Source: Clavelina lepadiformis (taxonomy: Eukaryota > Chordata > Ascidiacea > Aplousobranchia > Clavelinidae). Taken from it: DNA of 64,000 nt. Of the stretch, positions 12,685 through 24,654 are shown in pieces. The DNA is taken from NCBI RefSeq assembly GCF_947623445.1, contig NC_135243.1, forward strand, positions 2,978,501-3,042,500, written 5' to 3'. Numbering within the stretch: position 1 is the stretch's first letter; each line of letters begins with the position of its first letter. The notes under the pieces are model-generated. The model searched no databases. It saw only the letters and a list, made by a program, of their open reading frames with translations, and was not told where the DNA came from. The translations under genes and the position numbers were made by a program.

Positions 12685-12790
12685 AAACCTGTGCAGAAAG
12701 AGTATAATACAAAGTTGGTCTTTATATCAAGGGATATCGAACCTCTCCATGATAGGTTATGTTTTAAGAAAATAGAGGTTATACGGCTAT
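12685..12790 (+). repeat. Dispersed repeat R1, copy 1
   Basis: A block of about 100 bases containing GTCTTTATATCAAGGGAT, GACCTCTCCATGA-like sequence and GTTTTAAGAAAATAGA. It is repeated in the same orientation at 16347-16447 with scattered differences. Its nature is unknown; copy 2 abuts the LINE relic. Confidence 0.6.
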
Positions 12791-12799
12791 ATGTTTTGA

Positions 12800-15121
12800 G
12801 CAAGTCAAGATTTGTCTGATAACTTACAGCACAATCTTTGTAAAATAAAGGTCATAAGGTTGCATATTGTGGTAAGTAAGGGTATAATCGCTTGCATTTG
12901 GAGTCACGAATCATCGATGGGGCATTGTATTAATAATCTTCCTGCTCAAAACGTCACTATTGTCAAAGATATAACCTATAATTAGGAACAAGTTGGTCAA
13001 TGCTTGCGGTAAAAATGTTTTAAGAAAAGCTTTGTAAATTTTCTATGTCAAAGCCAAACCTTACTTCGACGAATAAAGCAAAAATAAGCAGCGAAAAGAG
13101 CTACAGGATTGAAACAGGAAATAGGAAGTTATTGCCATGGCAAGACGATGTGCGCCGACCATTACTACCGACATTTACCATTACTACCGACATTACTACC
13201 GACATTACAACCTTACGCCGACCATTACCGCCGACATTAAATACTTCAGGTTCTGCTCAAAATGCAAAAAATATTTTAATTTCTTTTCCACTGAACTAGT
13301 TCACACTTTAAAGTTATAATTCTATGTTATAACTATTTCTATGCACGTTTGTCCCTAGCAACCAGGTTTTCGTAACCTACATCATTTTGATAAGGATTAC
13401 AGACATAACATAACATAACATGTTTTAATAAGCAATACAGGCAGAATTAACAACGCTTAACTAAAAACTAGTCCCTCTAATGGCTGTACGTCACAAACCA
13501 TTGCTTAATTTTAGAGCTAACAAGTAATAACTTAATTCTTTTTCAGGTTATTTTATTGTATCAGTTGCATTGTATAAAGAAAATAATAGATTGTTTTTAT
13601 ACAGTTTCCTTAACTGACAGCATTTCTTTGCGGGTGATTGTTCATGATTGAAAGTTTTCTAAAGATGCACTTTGTAGTTTTTGTTTCTTTTGAAAATTAC
13701 TGTAACTGTGAACACAATGACTCAATTAAAACAAAACAGTCTAAATCTTTTAGCACAGGTTGCGAGGAAGTCATTGACGAAGTGAGATACACTCATGCGG
13801 TTCAGACGATGACGTAAATTCACTTTTTGCGTCATAATCGTCGTTTGTTGGCCTTAGTGTGGCAGCAACAAGGAAGCCAGGTCGCTCTCGGAAGGAGCGT
13901 TAGGTAAACTGGTTTCATTGCAAAATAATGAAAACAAATTTTTTTGGATAACCTCTCATAAAGGACAGCTATAAAAGTTGTAAAACTACAGCTTAGTTAT
14001 AAATTAATCTTCCAACCGAGAGATGTTTTTAATCTCGTCAAAGTCTGCCATTTACGTCATATGCGTTATTGATGTTGTACGTTATAGTTTAACTTAGAGA
14101 TATCCGATATAGATATAAAGTGCGCATAAATTTGCAAACCGATGTAAAAGGTGAAAGATCATGAAACGACGACAATAATCATGTTGTTAGATGTCACGTG
14201 AGCTGATATTTTGATAAAATTTCTGTGAAAACGAAAGCCTGGACATTAGCTCTTATCTGACGATAAATGGAGTAAACTTTGCAAAAGCGTCATTTGGTCA
14301 ATTTAGAACAGATCATCTTATTCGTGACAAAGTTTCTGCTTCAAATCTATCTACTATCATGGACCTATAGTTTGTAACTTGCGGATCCTCCCGCATTTTA
14401 CAACAACTGAGGCTTCTTCATAAATCTTCAACATGATGTCTCATGATGAAATCTAAGAAATTTAGCTCGAGATCATTGAATTAAGTTATTCGAAGAAGCG
14501 ATTTTTTAACCGCTTTCTGATTTTAAACCACCTTTGCCATCAAACTCTTGTTTGATTTCGTATAAAAACCAGCGCTAAACGCTAAATCCTGGGTTTGGTC
14601 ACTTCTTGCCTAGCACTTATAACTTTCTTGAACTTTGTTTGTTATCGTGCGTTGTTAAAAAATAGCCTAAACCAACGACCAAATTATTTCCGAATATGAG
14701 ACACAACACATCGCATGATTCTAACCTAAAATAGCAAGACAGTGAGAGAGCCATTTGCCCGTATAACGAATGCTTACATGCAACCGTGCTATCATATCAT
14801 TACATATGCGCCTTTTGTTTGTAATGGTCCAGGAAGTCGTGTGTTAAAGCCAGGAAATCAGCTTTAGCATGATATCATTGTTGTGATACCGCTTCTAAGC
14901 ATACAGAGCTGCATTGTTGTATCATTGTTATAATTGCATCCCCCTGCTCGGCGTTTCTTCGATTATAAAACTCTCCTTGAAATTCTTATTTCTGAAGCCT
15001 GCAATCGTGAGCGCGGTCTTTCGGTCTTAATCCAAGATCATGTACATGGACAAGGACAAGACATTAACGACGCTTGCTCCTGTCCAGTGATCTTTGCTTA
15101 ACAATGCACAGCACCTGTCGT
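12800..15121. other. Non-coding accessory DNA
   Basis: No supported gene. It contains a short tandem tract near 13150-13240 built from CATTACTACCGA-like units, and a small ATAAC tandem near 13405-13420. The remainder holds nothing I can name. Confidence 0.4.
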
Positions 15122-15129
15122 GTTATAAC

Positions 15130-16128
15130 TAGGGCCCGCAAAAGTTAATAAAGTCAAAAATTTTTAAGGACCTCGTCTGACCACGAATCAAAGAATAAAG
15201 TTGTTTCAGCACCTAGGGGATTGTTTCTAAGAAGTTTATAGGTCAAAATAAAGTCAAAATTTACAATAAAGTCAAAATTTTCAAAAAAGTCAAAATTTGT
15301 CAAAGTATGGCTTTTTACAAAGTTTTTGTGTTTCTTGAGAGTAATTCTAGTAAAAATCCTCGTGGAAGCATTGTAAATCAGGAACTGTGACACAATTAAA
15401 CCATATTAACCCATAAAAGCAGGAAATAAGTCACAATGCCCACTTGGATCAGCAGTAACTTTTATCGCAAATTGTCCATTGTTAATTCATTGTTACGTAT
15501 TTAAATAACTCTTATAAAAACACTTCCTTTTCATAAACGTGGTATTTTCGAAGATCAAAAGTTTGGATTTTAGGAATAGCCTACTGACATTCTGTAATAC
15601 AAAAATGCGCAAGCAAGCTAAATCGTCTTCAGCAAAAGTTAGACAGATTTGTCGAGATTTTTCTGATGAATTCAATGCAACTCCCGGGGGTGATTTAAGG
15701 TGCAATTTTTGCGAGGTTATAGTGAAGTGCGATAAAAAGTATTTTGTTGAAAGCCACAGGAAAAGTAAACGCCATCAAGCTGGATTGGAGCAACAACAAG
15801 CATTCCCTGTTTATTTTGCTGTTTATGAGAATTTACCACGCGGAGAAAATCGAGGCAAATTCCCCTTTTCACAAGAACAAAATAATACAAGCTACCTAAA
15901 TCTATCGCCAAAAAACACGACACACTTTTTATAATCCATAAAACACCTTGACTTTTCGACAAAATATTACGTTTGGGTCTGAAATCGACAAAATATTATG
16001 TTTGGGTAATTGGAGGAAGAACTGTGGCCTCTACAAATAAGCAATTTCGTTAGGTCAAAATAAAGTCAAAATTTGATAAAAATAAAGTCAAAAAAAAATT
16101 TTTTTAGGTCAAAATAAAAATGGCCCTA
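15130..16128 (+). mobile_element. Complete small hAT transposon (999 bp) with 8-bp TSD
   Basis: The element begins TAGGGCC and ends GGCCCTA. It is flanked on both sides by the 8-bp direct repeat GTTATAAC (15122-15129 and 16129-16136), the length typical of hAT insertions. Subterminal regions hold many AGTCAAAATTT and AGGTCAAAATAAA units, as seen in the 601-bp elements at 34.1 and 51.4 kb. The interior keeps a BED/C2H2-like zinc-finger frame but no transposase catalytic domain, so it is non-autonomous. Identical TSDs suggest it is not very old. Confidence 0.85.
15605..15934 (+). CDS. BED/CGGBP1-like zinc-finger fragment in hAT element
   Basis: Open frame of about 110 codons inside the hAT element, starting at MRKQAKSSSAK. 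The core CNFCEVIVKCDKKYFVESH plus HRKSKRH has the Cys-X2-Cys ... His-X5-His spacing of hAT-type BED fingers and of CGG-repeat-binding-protein-like DNA-binding domains, which bind transposon ends. After about 65 residues it becomes low-complexity and stops. In a full hAT transposase an RNase-H-like domain and an hAT dimerisation domain would follow; both are absent. It could be the remains of a transposase N-terminus or a small captured DNA-binding protein. Confidence 0.6.
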   Translation: MRKQAKSSSAKVRQICRDFSDEFNATPGGDLRCNFCEVIVKCDKKYFVESHRKSKRHQAGLEQQQAFPVYFAVYENLPRGENRGKFPFSQEQNNTSYLNLSPKNTTHFL

Positions 16129-16346
16129 GTTATAACCAACCCTTACCAATGCTTTATCAGGAGAATACGATTATTGAAAGACTCATAACACCAATCATTA
16201 ATCTCTGAGTATCATAACATACCTTATATTATTACACACAAGACTCGACTTGAATGATTGAAGATAAATTGAATTATAAAATCACCGAATTATTACATCC
16301 GAATAGCATTGTAACCAGTTGTACCAGTAACCAGTTGTTGTACAAT

Positions 16347-16447
16347 AACCAGTGCAGAAAGAATATAATGGAAAGCTGGTCTTTATATCAAGGGATTCGG
16401 GACCTCTCCATGACAGGTAATGTTTTAAGAAAATAGAAGGTATACGG
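16347..16447 (+). repeat. Dispersed repeat R1, copy 2
   Basis: Second copy of the block at 12685-12790: TGGTCTTTATATCAAGGGAT, GGGACCTCTCCATGACAGG and GTTTTAAGAAAATAGAAGG. It lies directly next to the decayed LINE. Confidence 0.6.
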
Positions 16448-17330
16448 CAAATCTCGCTTTTATTAATATTTCTTTAGCGTCGAACATGGTGTATGTTTTA
16501 TCTATTTCTTTTATTACTGATTCGATTTTTTCGCCAATTTCTTGCCAAAAATAGTTCAGGCTGATTTTACCAATTTTTACGCCGAGTAGGGAATTACTTG
16601 TCGTATTCTATTGGCCAGGATTTTCGTAAAGATTTTATATTCTATATTTAGCAACGTTATGGGTCTATAGTTGCTTAAATTGGCGTCCTCTCTTTTTTGT
16701 CTATTAGCGTGATGGAACCTCTTTTAACCTCTTGGGTACCGCTTTGCAATCTAGCCAGAATTGCATTAAATCGCGGTTTTCTTTCTTTATTTTAGGCCAA
16801 AATGATTTGTTGAATTCCACAGAGATCCCGTCTGGACCTAGCGACTTACCTTTTTTCATTGTTTTGACCGCATTTTCCATTTCCTCTACCGCGAGGGGTT
16901 GTTTCAAAATTAATGATGTTTCTGGGTTTATCTCTTTCAAAAAGGCGTTTTTCGTGCTAGCATTTGTTTTAGTACAGGCGTAGAGTTTAGCGTAAAATGA
17001 CGCGGCGTTCAAATGACGATCATTTCTTTTAGATTGGAATTTGGTAAGAAATATTTATCGTACAGTTCATTTATATACGTTTCATTTTGTTTGCTTTCAA
17101 ATTTGGCAAAGAACTCTTTGCTACCTATTTTTTCCCTATTTTTTGCAATTCTACCTATAATTTTCTTTTTTTTTAAATTTCGTAGATATTTTTTTGCGTC
17201 AAGATATTCGATAAATCCGATTTCATCTTTACTAAGGGCTGTTATCGCTTGTTCGTCCCTTTTAAATAGGGTATCTATTTCGTTGAATCAATTCTTTATT
17301 GTAGCCAAGAATAAGTTGTTTCAGTCTACC
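16440..17330 (-). pseudogene. LINE reverse-transcriptase fragment (L1/Tx1-like)
   Basis: Minus-strand frames, joined across frameshifts, give classic non-LTR reverse-transcriptase motifs in order: MENAVKTMKKGKSLGPDGIS and EFNKSFWPKIK (RT motifs before the palm), then GSITLIDKK and SNYRPITLLNIEYKIFTKIL with LANRIRQVIP. Upstream (17012-17330) lysine-rich linker sequence reads through. Endonuclease, the catalytic YADD segment and the 3' end are missing, and stops follow LANRIRQVIPYSA, so it is a truncated dead copy. Confidence 0.8.
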
Positions 17331-17339
17331 CTTGTATGA

Positions 17340-20300
17340 TGTACGTGTAAATGTTGTGTGTAAATTGCGCTTTCTTCACTGCTATGGAAACGCATGTGTT
17401 TGTTCGATTGCAACAATCCGTGTTATTCATAGTAGCTGCTTCTCGCCTCTCTTTCACTCTGTCGCTGGTTGGCGCTCTTAAGCCACTCCCCAAATTTGAT
17501 GTAAAATCGTGATCGAACACTGCATGTTCATTTGCCGTTCTCTTTGCCACTGTTTCGGCGATTCGATGATTTCGTGATGCCAATAAAGTGTTGAGCTCAG
17601 ATGGTTATTACTTACTTAATATATGAGCGAGGATAGCGTATTACTGTGGCAGCAGCCTTTTGGAGCTGATCTAATTTACCGGATATAGCAACCTAACAGC
17701 ATACCTCGCCATCCCGTGTCTATTTCTTGCTGCTTCGAAGTACAAGTAAACCCGGTTTGATTTAGATAGACTTGTCTTGTGACTGCGCGATAAAGCGGAA
17801 CATTAGACGAAAGAAATAGAAACGAGACATGACAACAGTTTCGTTTGCTTGGCAGATGAAGACGCCAAAAGCGGATAGGTATAAGTATAAGTGAGCTTGG
17901 TGATATGATCGGTCTTCGTCGGCGGTAACCAGGCGATGTCGGCGCGATGTTGATTCGATTATTTTTGTAGTCCTGCGTCACGGGATTTTTGAAAAATGGT
18001 GCTCGGCGTCGGGATTGCAGCAGCGAAAAGCAGAGGCGCGACATATGGCTTGAAAATAATTTTCTTTAAAACAAGAAGGTTACTTTGATAAACTTTTGCT
18101 TTCGAAAGAACGGAAACGAACCGCTAGAATTTACAAACAAAACCGGCCAACGGGTTTCCAGTTGAAATTGTTTTCTAAATGAGCGTTTTCAATTCTTCTC
18201 CTTCGAAGAAATTTTCTGAAAACGAAGGACATTTGCAAGATACAGCATCTTGGATTTTTGTCCTCAGTCGCTAGGCTTTTAGCTTTGAAACGCCTGATTT
18301 TCGATGGAATTTTTTTAAAGCAACAACACGGCGATTGTGACGAACATCGCACGCAAAGCGTCGTTCATAGTGAACAACATGACAGCGGCTACACTGAATT
18401 GAATCAAGATAACTGTAAAAACATAAGCCATCATGCTATTATAAGTAAAGTTCGTCCATTTTAATGCAGTTACTAATGTAATGTTTATTTTGTTTTTGAG
18501 TATTTTCATTTTTTATGAACTACTTTACATTGGTTGCTGTTTAAGAGTGTACAGCATAGACATCTTACATCGCGGGATCACTCCAAAAGCAAACGTTTTT
18601 TTTGGGCTTTGGTAAATATAAATGCCCTTGTAGTTGTCTGAACAATTGTAATTCTCTCCATGGATTACAAATATTGATGAAAAGGAGCTAAGAACGATGC
18701 AAAACTCCAACATCTATCAAGTTGAAAATTAAAGCAATTTTTAAAAAGTAATGAAATTGTTAAGTCGAAGTTTTTAAATGGTATTTGTTGTCTGATTCAG
18801 ACTTTTTAGGGGTGGTCCTAAACGTTTGGCCGCGAATGTAAAGTAAGATTTAGGTTAGAAGGTAAATTTAGGTTAGGCTTATTATGTTTTAAATCTAACA
18901 AGAAACTGTGAAAAAGAGCAAAGCTTTGAATGAACGATTTTTTACGATGAAACAACGGCAGCCAAGCTTTTTTCACAAAGGGCCAGATTATCAGAGAACT
19001 GACGATCGCGCGCCGGATTGCCGCTTTGTTTTAATATACTTCAAAACAATAAGCTCTATTTTGCCACAGTGAGGCGGGCCGGATAAACTAATCTCGCAAT
19101 CCGTAGTTTGGTGGTAACAAGGTCCGCAGGTTGGAGCATAGTCGAATGTTCATTCTACATTACGTTAATTATGTTGTGCTAATTGTCATAATTAGCTCTT
19201 ATTCCTACGGAATTCTCCTGCAGATCTGATGATATTATAAGGGTATCTGTGTTCTGTTTCGTGTGTTTATCAACAAGCGCCGTACTATACTTTGGCCGTG
19301 TTTAGTATACACGACCCGGTTATGTTTACTTCCGAATTACATCATTCGCATTACAGTGCTCATTGCGTTCTGTTCTGATATTGGACAGTCTGTAATTTGC
19401 AGTCTACCGAATGCAACTAGATTCTATGCTCTGAAAACAGCAACCGTTTCGTTGAAAATCTATAATAATTTAATAAATAATGATTCAAGACATCGACAGT
19501 TTGGTTCTGGTACTGTGATGCTTATCTGGCTATCAATGGAGTCAGATTAGCAAACAATCGATCAGGCAATAATTAACAACAGTTCACAACCCCAACAATA
19601 CGCCCAGTTAGCAGAACGTCAAAATCGCTTGGCGTAACAATAGACCGTTTAGGAATCATTGTCTGGGCGGCATGTACTAAAAGTAATTCAGTTGTTATCT
19701 GCTGCCACATTTGTCTATTTTTTAAACTTTTGCTTAAAATCCAAGGCAAAGTTACATGAATGCAGCGCCGTAGGTACCACGAAAAATTTGTCGCATTTCA
19801 CGTCACATGCGTAACGTTTCGAGATGTGTGCTGCATTACTGGAGATATTGCAATAACATCCGTCAATGCTACGTACTGAGTTGCGGATTTTATCATTCCT
19901 TTACCCGCACGTGATGGATGGTGAAGTTTAACGCTGTTTCAAGGTATTCCTCTGTCATTCCGGTAACTGAGCGAGACGAACAGTATTCCTCGATGCTAAC
20001 GAACCTCATCTCAATATGTGATTAATGCTAATTAGTTACTGTCCTAGGAATGACTTGCATACGATCATATAACACATATTAACTTTTAGGTTGTTTTATT
20101 ATTTCGACCGTCTCTGCTATAATAGCCCGACATTTTAGGTGGTTAAAGCGAATACTACATCTGAATTAACTCTTCAACACTAGGTGTGTCAAGGCAGAGG
20201 TATGGTCATGTGTTCATAAAAATTGGCCTAGAGTAACTAGTTAACTAAGCAATAAATGTGGCGGTTACGTCACAGTCCGTTGCGAGTTGTAATCATATTT

Positions 20301-20900
20301 TGAAAATGTACAGTACAACGTGAAATATACAAATACAATAGAAAACTTGTAATATACATGCAAGCTCTACACTAGAGTAAAGAGTACCATGCTATAACGA
20401 ATAAAGAGATCAAATAGTATTACTATTATTGTATTATTATTAGTACTGGCATTGACTAAGTATATATGTCGAGCTTTAATGCTCGAGCTCTGACAGATAA
20501 TTACGATTTGGAGAAAATTTGTAAAATTTGATGTAAATGCCTTGTCAAAATTAAAATGTATTTGAATTTATTTAAGCCCTGCCAACTAGTCGACGAGCAT
20601 CGACAACGAATTTTGAGAAATTTTGCTGTCGATGATGACAACGTTAGACATGAAACCCACACTACAAAGCATGGCCGATGGGTTGATGAAGGGATGCGCG
20701 AAGGCCGGTGAGAGTCTTTCTTAGCTTTTGTTTATCGGTGGAGATTGTTGCAATCCAAAAATGTCTGTCAAAGCACAACGTACTTTTAGCTCAGCGGTCT
20801 GACCTTGCAGCTAGAAGACTGAAATTTGAAGAATTGAAGAATTGAAGAAGACAAAATTTGTAAACTATGAAGGCACAGAATTTTAAAGCTGATGTATCTG
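17340..20900. other. Non-coding stretch, no recognised gene
   Basis: Several medium open frames exist, for example minus 18044-17676 with basic, proline-rich sequence, but none shows a recognisable domain or codon pattern. A short GC-rich island is present near 19000-19140. No RNA gene found. Confidence 0.35.
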
Positions 20901-20919
20901 TTCCTGTTGACTCGATGTT

Positions 20920-21165
20920 TGAAATGAGCTCATGCAGAAGACTGAGGTGAGAATGCCATCGCAAGCGGCCGTCAGCAAAATCATCACCAACGCCGAGATG
21001 GCCCGGAATTGTCGTCGCAAAACCAGAGGCATCTCTGTCACGACTTCAAAGGTGGAAGCTTTGGTCGATCCTTCAGCTCCGCGATGGATGTCTTTGAAAT
21101 TCTCATCCAGAAAGAGGAAATCTTTGAGATCTTACAAAAGCAAAAGAGGCAAATATTATGAAAAA
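20920..21165 (+). repeat. Direct repeat R2, first copy
   Basis: About 245 bases that recur at 22095-22325 with minor changes: GAGAATGCCATCGCAAGCGG, then CGACTTCAAAGGTGGAAGC, then AAAGAGGAAATCTTTGAG. One plus frame could read FGRSFSSAMDVFEIL and then KEEIFEILQKQKRQIL, so it may derive from an exon, but I do not recognise a protein. A more diverged end portion also appears at 39.15-39.27 kb. Confidence 0.6.
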
Positions 21166-22094
21166 GGGGGTTCCCCAACTTTTGAACAAGAGGGGCTAAA
21201 AGCAGGACAACAAGTAAGATAAATTGACACGGTGAGTGTAAATTGAGTGTAAAAGAATTCTGGTCCTGGTGGTTTATGGAGCTGGTTTATAAAGCGGTGA
21301 CTACGTTTGGTGCAATATCTATTAAAAACTTTACACGGAAAATTTTGTTTCATTTCGTATCACAACTTTAACTTTCTACTTTAACTAACTGACTTATCAC
21401 TTTTTGTCACCTTGGCGTTTCTCCCTTGCACCGTACCGGCAATAACTCATTTACGGGAACTGTGTTCCGGACCGTTCCGGTTTGTTTTCACCACTGTGTA
21501 TACGTCATGCGTCATCACGCGTCATCATGTGTATACGTCATGCAAAGCAATCGCTTTGTTACGATGGACGCGAGGCAGACTCAAATAAGCCATTGGCAGA
21601 TGATGATGATGATGATGTGATGTTTTAGCTCTTTAAATCGTGGAGCTCCGTTGTCACCACGTCATAGTTATTCTGAAACAACGGCGTAACCTAGGTTTTA
21701 GCCGCCCTGCGCTAAGGCAGAAAATATCGCCCCATTCCCGAAGCCATATTTTTATGTTTCGTAGAAAGCTGAAAGTGCTTAAAGGCTGGTTGTTAAATTC
21801 CTGCGTTTCGACCATCCAGCTCAGAACGCGAGGGACGCAAAACTTTTCTATTTTTCCACCTCATATAAAACGCTTTAAAATGCCTCAAAAGTTAAATTTA
21901 TTTTCCTACTTAGGCTACATTTAAATTCGCTGCGGAAATTTTTAAATTTTCACCTTAACGTGTGGCTTATTGTTTGGCGCTTCATGCGTCGCTGCGAGGT
22001 GCACTAAAGTATCTCATCCAATGTTAGTTCATGTCGAGCTGCATCAGCTTCGAATGGGATTCCGTCGACCTCGAACTTCTTCGCCAAACGAAGA

Positions 22095-22325
22095 ACATTG
22101 AGCTCATGCAGAAGACTGGGGTGAGAATGCCATCGCAAGCGGCCGTCAGCAAAGCCGAGATGGCCTGGAATTGTCGATGCAAAACCAGAGGCATCTCTGT
22201 CACGACTTCAAAGGTGGAAGCTTTGGTCGATCTTTCAGCTCCGCGATGAATGTCTTTGAAGTTCTCATACTGAAAGAGGAAATCTTTGAGATCTTATAAA
22301 AGCAAAAGAGGCAAATATTATGCAT
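22095..22325 (+). repeat. Direct repeat R2, second copy
   Basis: Second copy of the R2 block at 20920-21165, with a short deletion and several substitutions. It is continued by CATCCAAGACCCCGCCGAGT, a sequence also found in unit B at 39.26 kb. Confidence 0.6.
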
Positions 22326-23164
22326 CCAAGACCCCGCCGAGTCTTGCTTTTCACCTTAACTGGCGATCATGAAAAGGTCGGGGTATAACTGCCAGTTTTT
22401 CGCTGCGCAAGAGAGTCAAATTCCCTGGAGAGTTTTTATTTCCACCTCAATAGGTTTATACCAAGTGTGTGTGCTCGCTAATGTTGCACAAAATTATAAA
22501 TAATTATGCAACGTACGTAACCACGTAACAGAGCTCCTGTTACAAACGTTTGATACAAATTATGTTATTTCGCAAACTACTTTTTGGTACATTTTATGCA
22601 CACAAACCATCGTTAAATAGCTTTTTATCTGTATGAATTCTCTGGGTAAATGCAATTGAAATGCGACATCTGCACTCGGCTCTTTGCCCACTTTGCCGTT
22701 TTTCAAAGCCGGGCAATAGCAGAAAACAATGTTGGTGATGTGTCGTCATAACCGTCCTTTGATAACTATCGCTACAACCATAAACCGAGTATGAAAATAT
22801 GGCAGTGTCGCTGCTAAGCTGTTAAAGTGATATCAGACTGCACAAAGCCCACGACAAATATCGCTTTTGCGTCTCATGCGAAAGTAGATCACATACGACG
22901 TCGACAAACTTACGATTCTCGATACAAACTCAGTTCGTTGTTGCCAGCTTGAAAACAAAGCCTTTATATCGAAACGCCAAAACAAGATTCTGACGTGCGG
23001 CTGTGCTTTGTGTTGCGTGATAAGTTGTTTAGCCTATTTTTCTTCGTTTTATTTTTTAATTAGTCTCAAAGCTGTAACTTTTTAGTCACTACATAAAATG
23101 ATGTTCTTACAGCGAATAACCCCTTAAAGGGAGCGCGTTCGTGGTTCCGTTCCGACGACAATCA

Positions 23165-23465
23165 TTGGTTACAAGGTAGAGGCAGCATTCGAGGCGGATG
23201 CTTTAGCCTACAAGCCATAGCACCAGCCTCATTAGATTTGAGCAAATATAAGCAATTTAGAGCTGAACTCTACAAAGCAATTAGCGATGATAAAAAAAAC
23301 TACTTATAACGCTTGGGCAGAAATGTGACGCTGAAAATATTGACACAAAACCAATTTCTGTCTTACAACAAATTTTATTTCCACAAAACTCACTCTGGAT
23401 ATTTCAAATCACAAAAATCAGCAAATCTAAAATATTACAGCAAATTCACCATTTAACATAATGCA
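23165..23465 (+). repeat. Dispersed coding-like repeat R3, copy A (broken)
   Basis: A plus frame reads LQGRGSIRGGCFSLQAIAP, then KYKQFRAELYKAIS, then stops at CTTATAA. The same block is open for 120 codons in unit B (40626-40988). Part of it (GGGCAGAAATGTGATGC through CAACAAATTTTATTT) also lies inverted at 38.3-38.44 kb. It behaves like a fragment of a multi-copy element; I do not recognise the protein. Confidence 0.5.
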
Positions 23466-23568
23466 GTGAATATTTATTTAAATAAACATGTCTAACAATT
23501 ATACTTATGACATCACTATTAGTTTATGTACAAATATAAGTCAATATTATCATTGAATTAGTAAATCT

Positions 23569-23641
23569 GTAGATGGCGCATCTGGTTGAGCGATCGCTCG
23601 ATGTCGCAGGAGACCGCGGTTCGAATCCCGGCCACGACGCA
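23569..23641 (+). repeat. tRNA-derived SINE-like sequence, copy A
   Basis: Contains a perfect RNA polymerase III B-box (GGTTCGAATCC) and an A-box-like TGGCGCATCTGG, followed by CGGCCACGACGCA as at the 3' end of a tRNA. The T-arm stem has mismatches (CGCGG against CCCGG) and the acceptor stem does not pair well, so it is not a good functional tRNA. Copy B is at 41053-41124 with several differences. Confidence 0.5.
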
Positions 23642-23792
23642 ATTGAAGAAGGAATTTTAACAGAATTTAATTAAAATAGAATTTCTGTTTAAAAATAAAA
23701 CCTACTTACCATTATTACGTCAGCAGTGATTGCGCGGAGTGAGTATGACGCCACCAACATTAACTCGCAACCGCTATAAATTAAAAATTTGG

Positions 23793-24029
23793 TTAAAAAT
23801 TAAATTTTTGTGCAAAGTTCAAGTTGACACAAACATGACAAGATATAAAGAATACCGAGCCATGAAGCTGGTCAAGGACGAGTTGAATTTTTTGTCTCTC
23901 GCTCGAATTTGCTAAGAATCTTTCATCTTCGAAGCAACCAGAAATGTTCAGATGATCTTCAATTTTAGCGAAAATTTCTGGTCCTGGAATGTCTTTGATT
24001 TTGTTGTGACTGATGTACAACAATTTTAA
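23793..24029 (-). CDS. LRR terminal exon of NLR type, copy A (orphan)
   Basis: Starts after a CTGCAG acceptor and reads LKLLYISHNKIKDIPG, a leucine-rich-repeat unit, then IEDHLNISGCFEDERF and KIQLVLDQLHG, ending at a stop. Joined in frame to the exon at 24920-24655 it forms the C-terminal LRR part of an NLR. No TIR or NACHT exon lies upstream on this strand within the unit; OPLAH fragments and transposons lie there instead. This copy is therefore probably an orphan fragment, unless an NLR with very long introns exists. Confidence 0.6.
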   Translation of the reverse strand, partial: LKLLYISHNKIKDIPGPEIFAKIEDHLNISGCFEDERFLANSSERQKIQLVLDQLHGSVFFISCHVCVNLNFAQKFNF

Positions 24030-24654
24030 CTGCAGATGAAATGTTTGTAAACTACAACCTGGTGTATTGATGAAGCTAATATATTACTACATACAAGTTA
24101 ATATTACCATTAATTGGTTAATAACTAACCAGCACCACATGGTCAGATTTAGGCCTAGCCTACTGGTTCAACACAAATTCTTGGTTTTTGAATTAAATAG
24201 AAATAATTTTGAGCGGCCAATTAAAACATGTATCGAGTATTAGTTGTAGAAACAAATCCTGATAATAAGTTTGCAAAAATATTTTCAGTTTTAAAAAAAT
24301 TGAAACTTTTTAGTTGACCCTAAAATTAACCGGTACATGTCAGGCTAAAACTGATACAACAAAATTTTGTCATTTTTTCATTAAAAAGAAGGAACTTTAA
24401 GCGACCAAGTTTATCGCAGATTCCACATTCCTTGTAGATTCAAGTAATCACTAAACCGTCGCAAAATTGTTCTGCAATTTTATATAAATTAACACAAAAT
24501 ATCCGACCTACACTGCCCAGTAATCTCAACAAACTGCCTTGAAAAATATCTTCGTACTAGCCATTATGACGTCATAAGAACAAATGTAAACAATTCATTA
24601 TGACGTCATATGCTGTTCTAAGCAAACGATAAAAAGTTGAATAAATCGTCAAAC

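Noticed and set aside
15150-16120. CRISPR-like array suggested by repeated AAAGTCAAAATTT units
   Set aside because: Units are short, irregular and AT-rich, they lie in the ends of a hAT transposon, and this is an animal genome.
16732-16983. Plus-strand 83-codon frame
   Set aside because: Antisense to the LINE reverse transcriptase, whose motifs are on the minus strand.
23569-23641. Functional tRNA gene
   Set aside because: The B-box is perfect, but the T-stem and acceptor stem do not pair properly, so it is better described as a SINE-like or pseudo-tRNA sequence.
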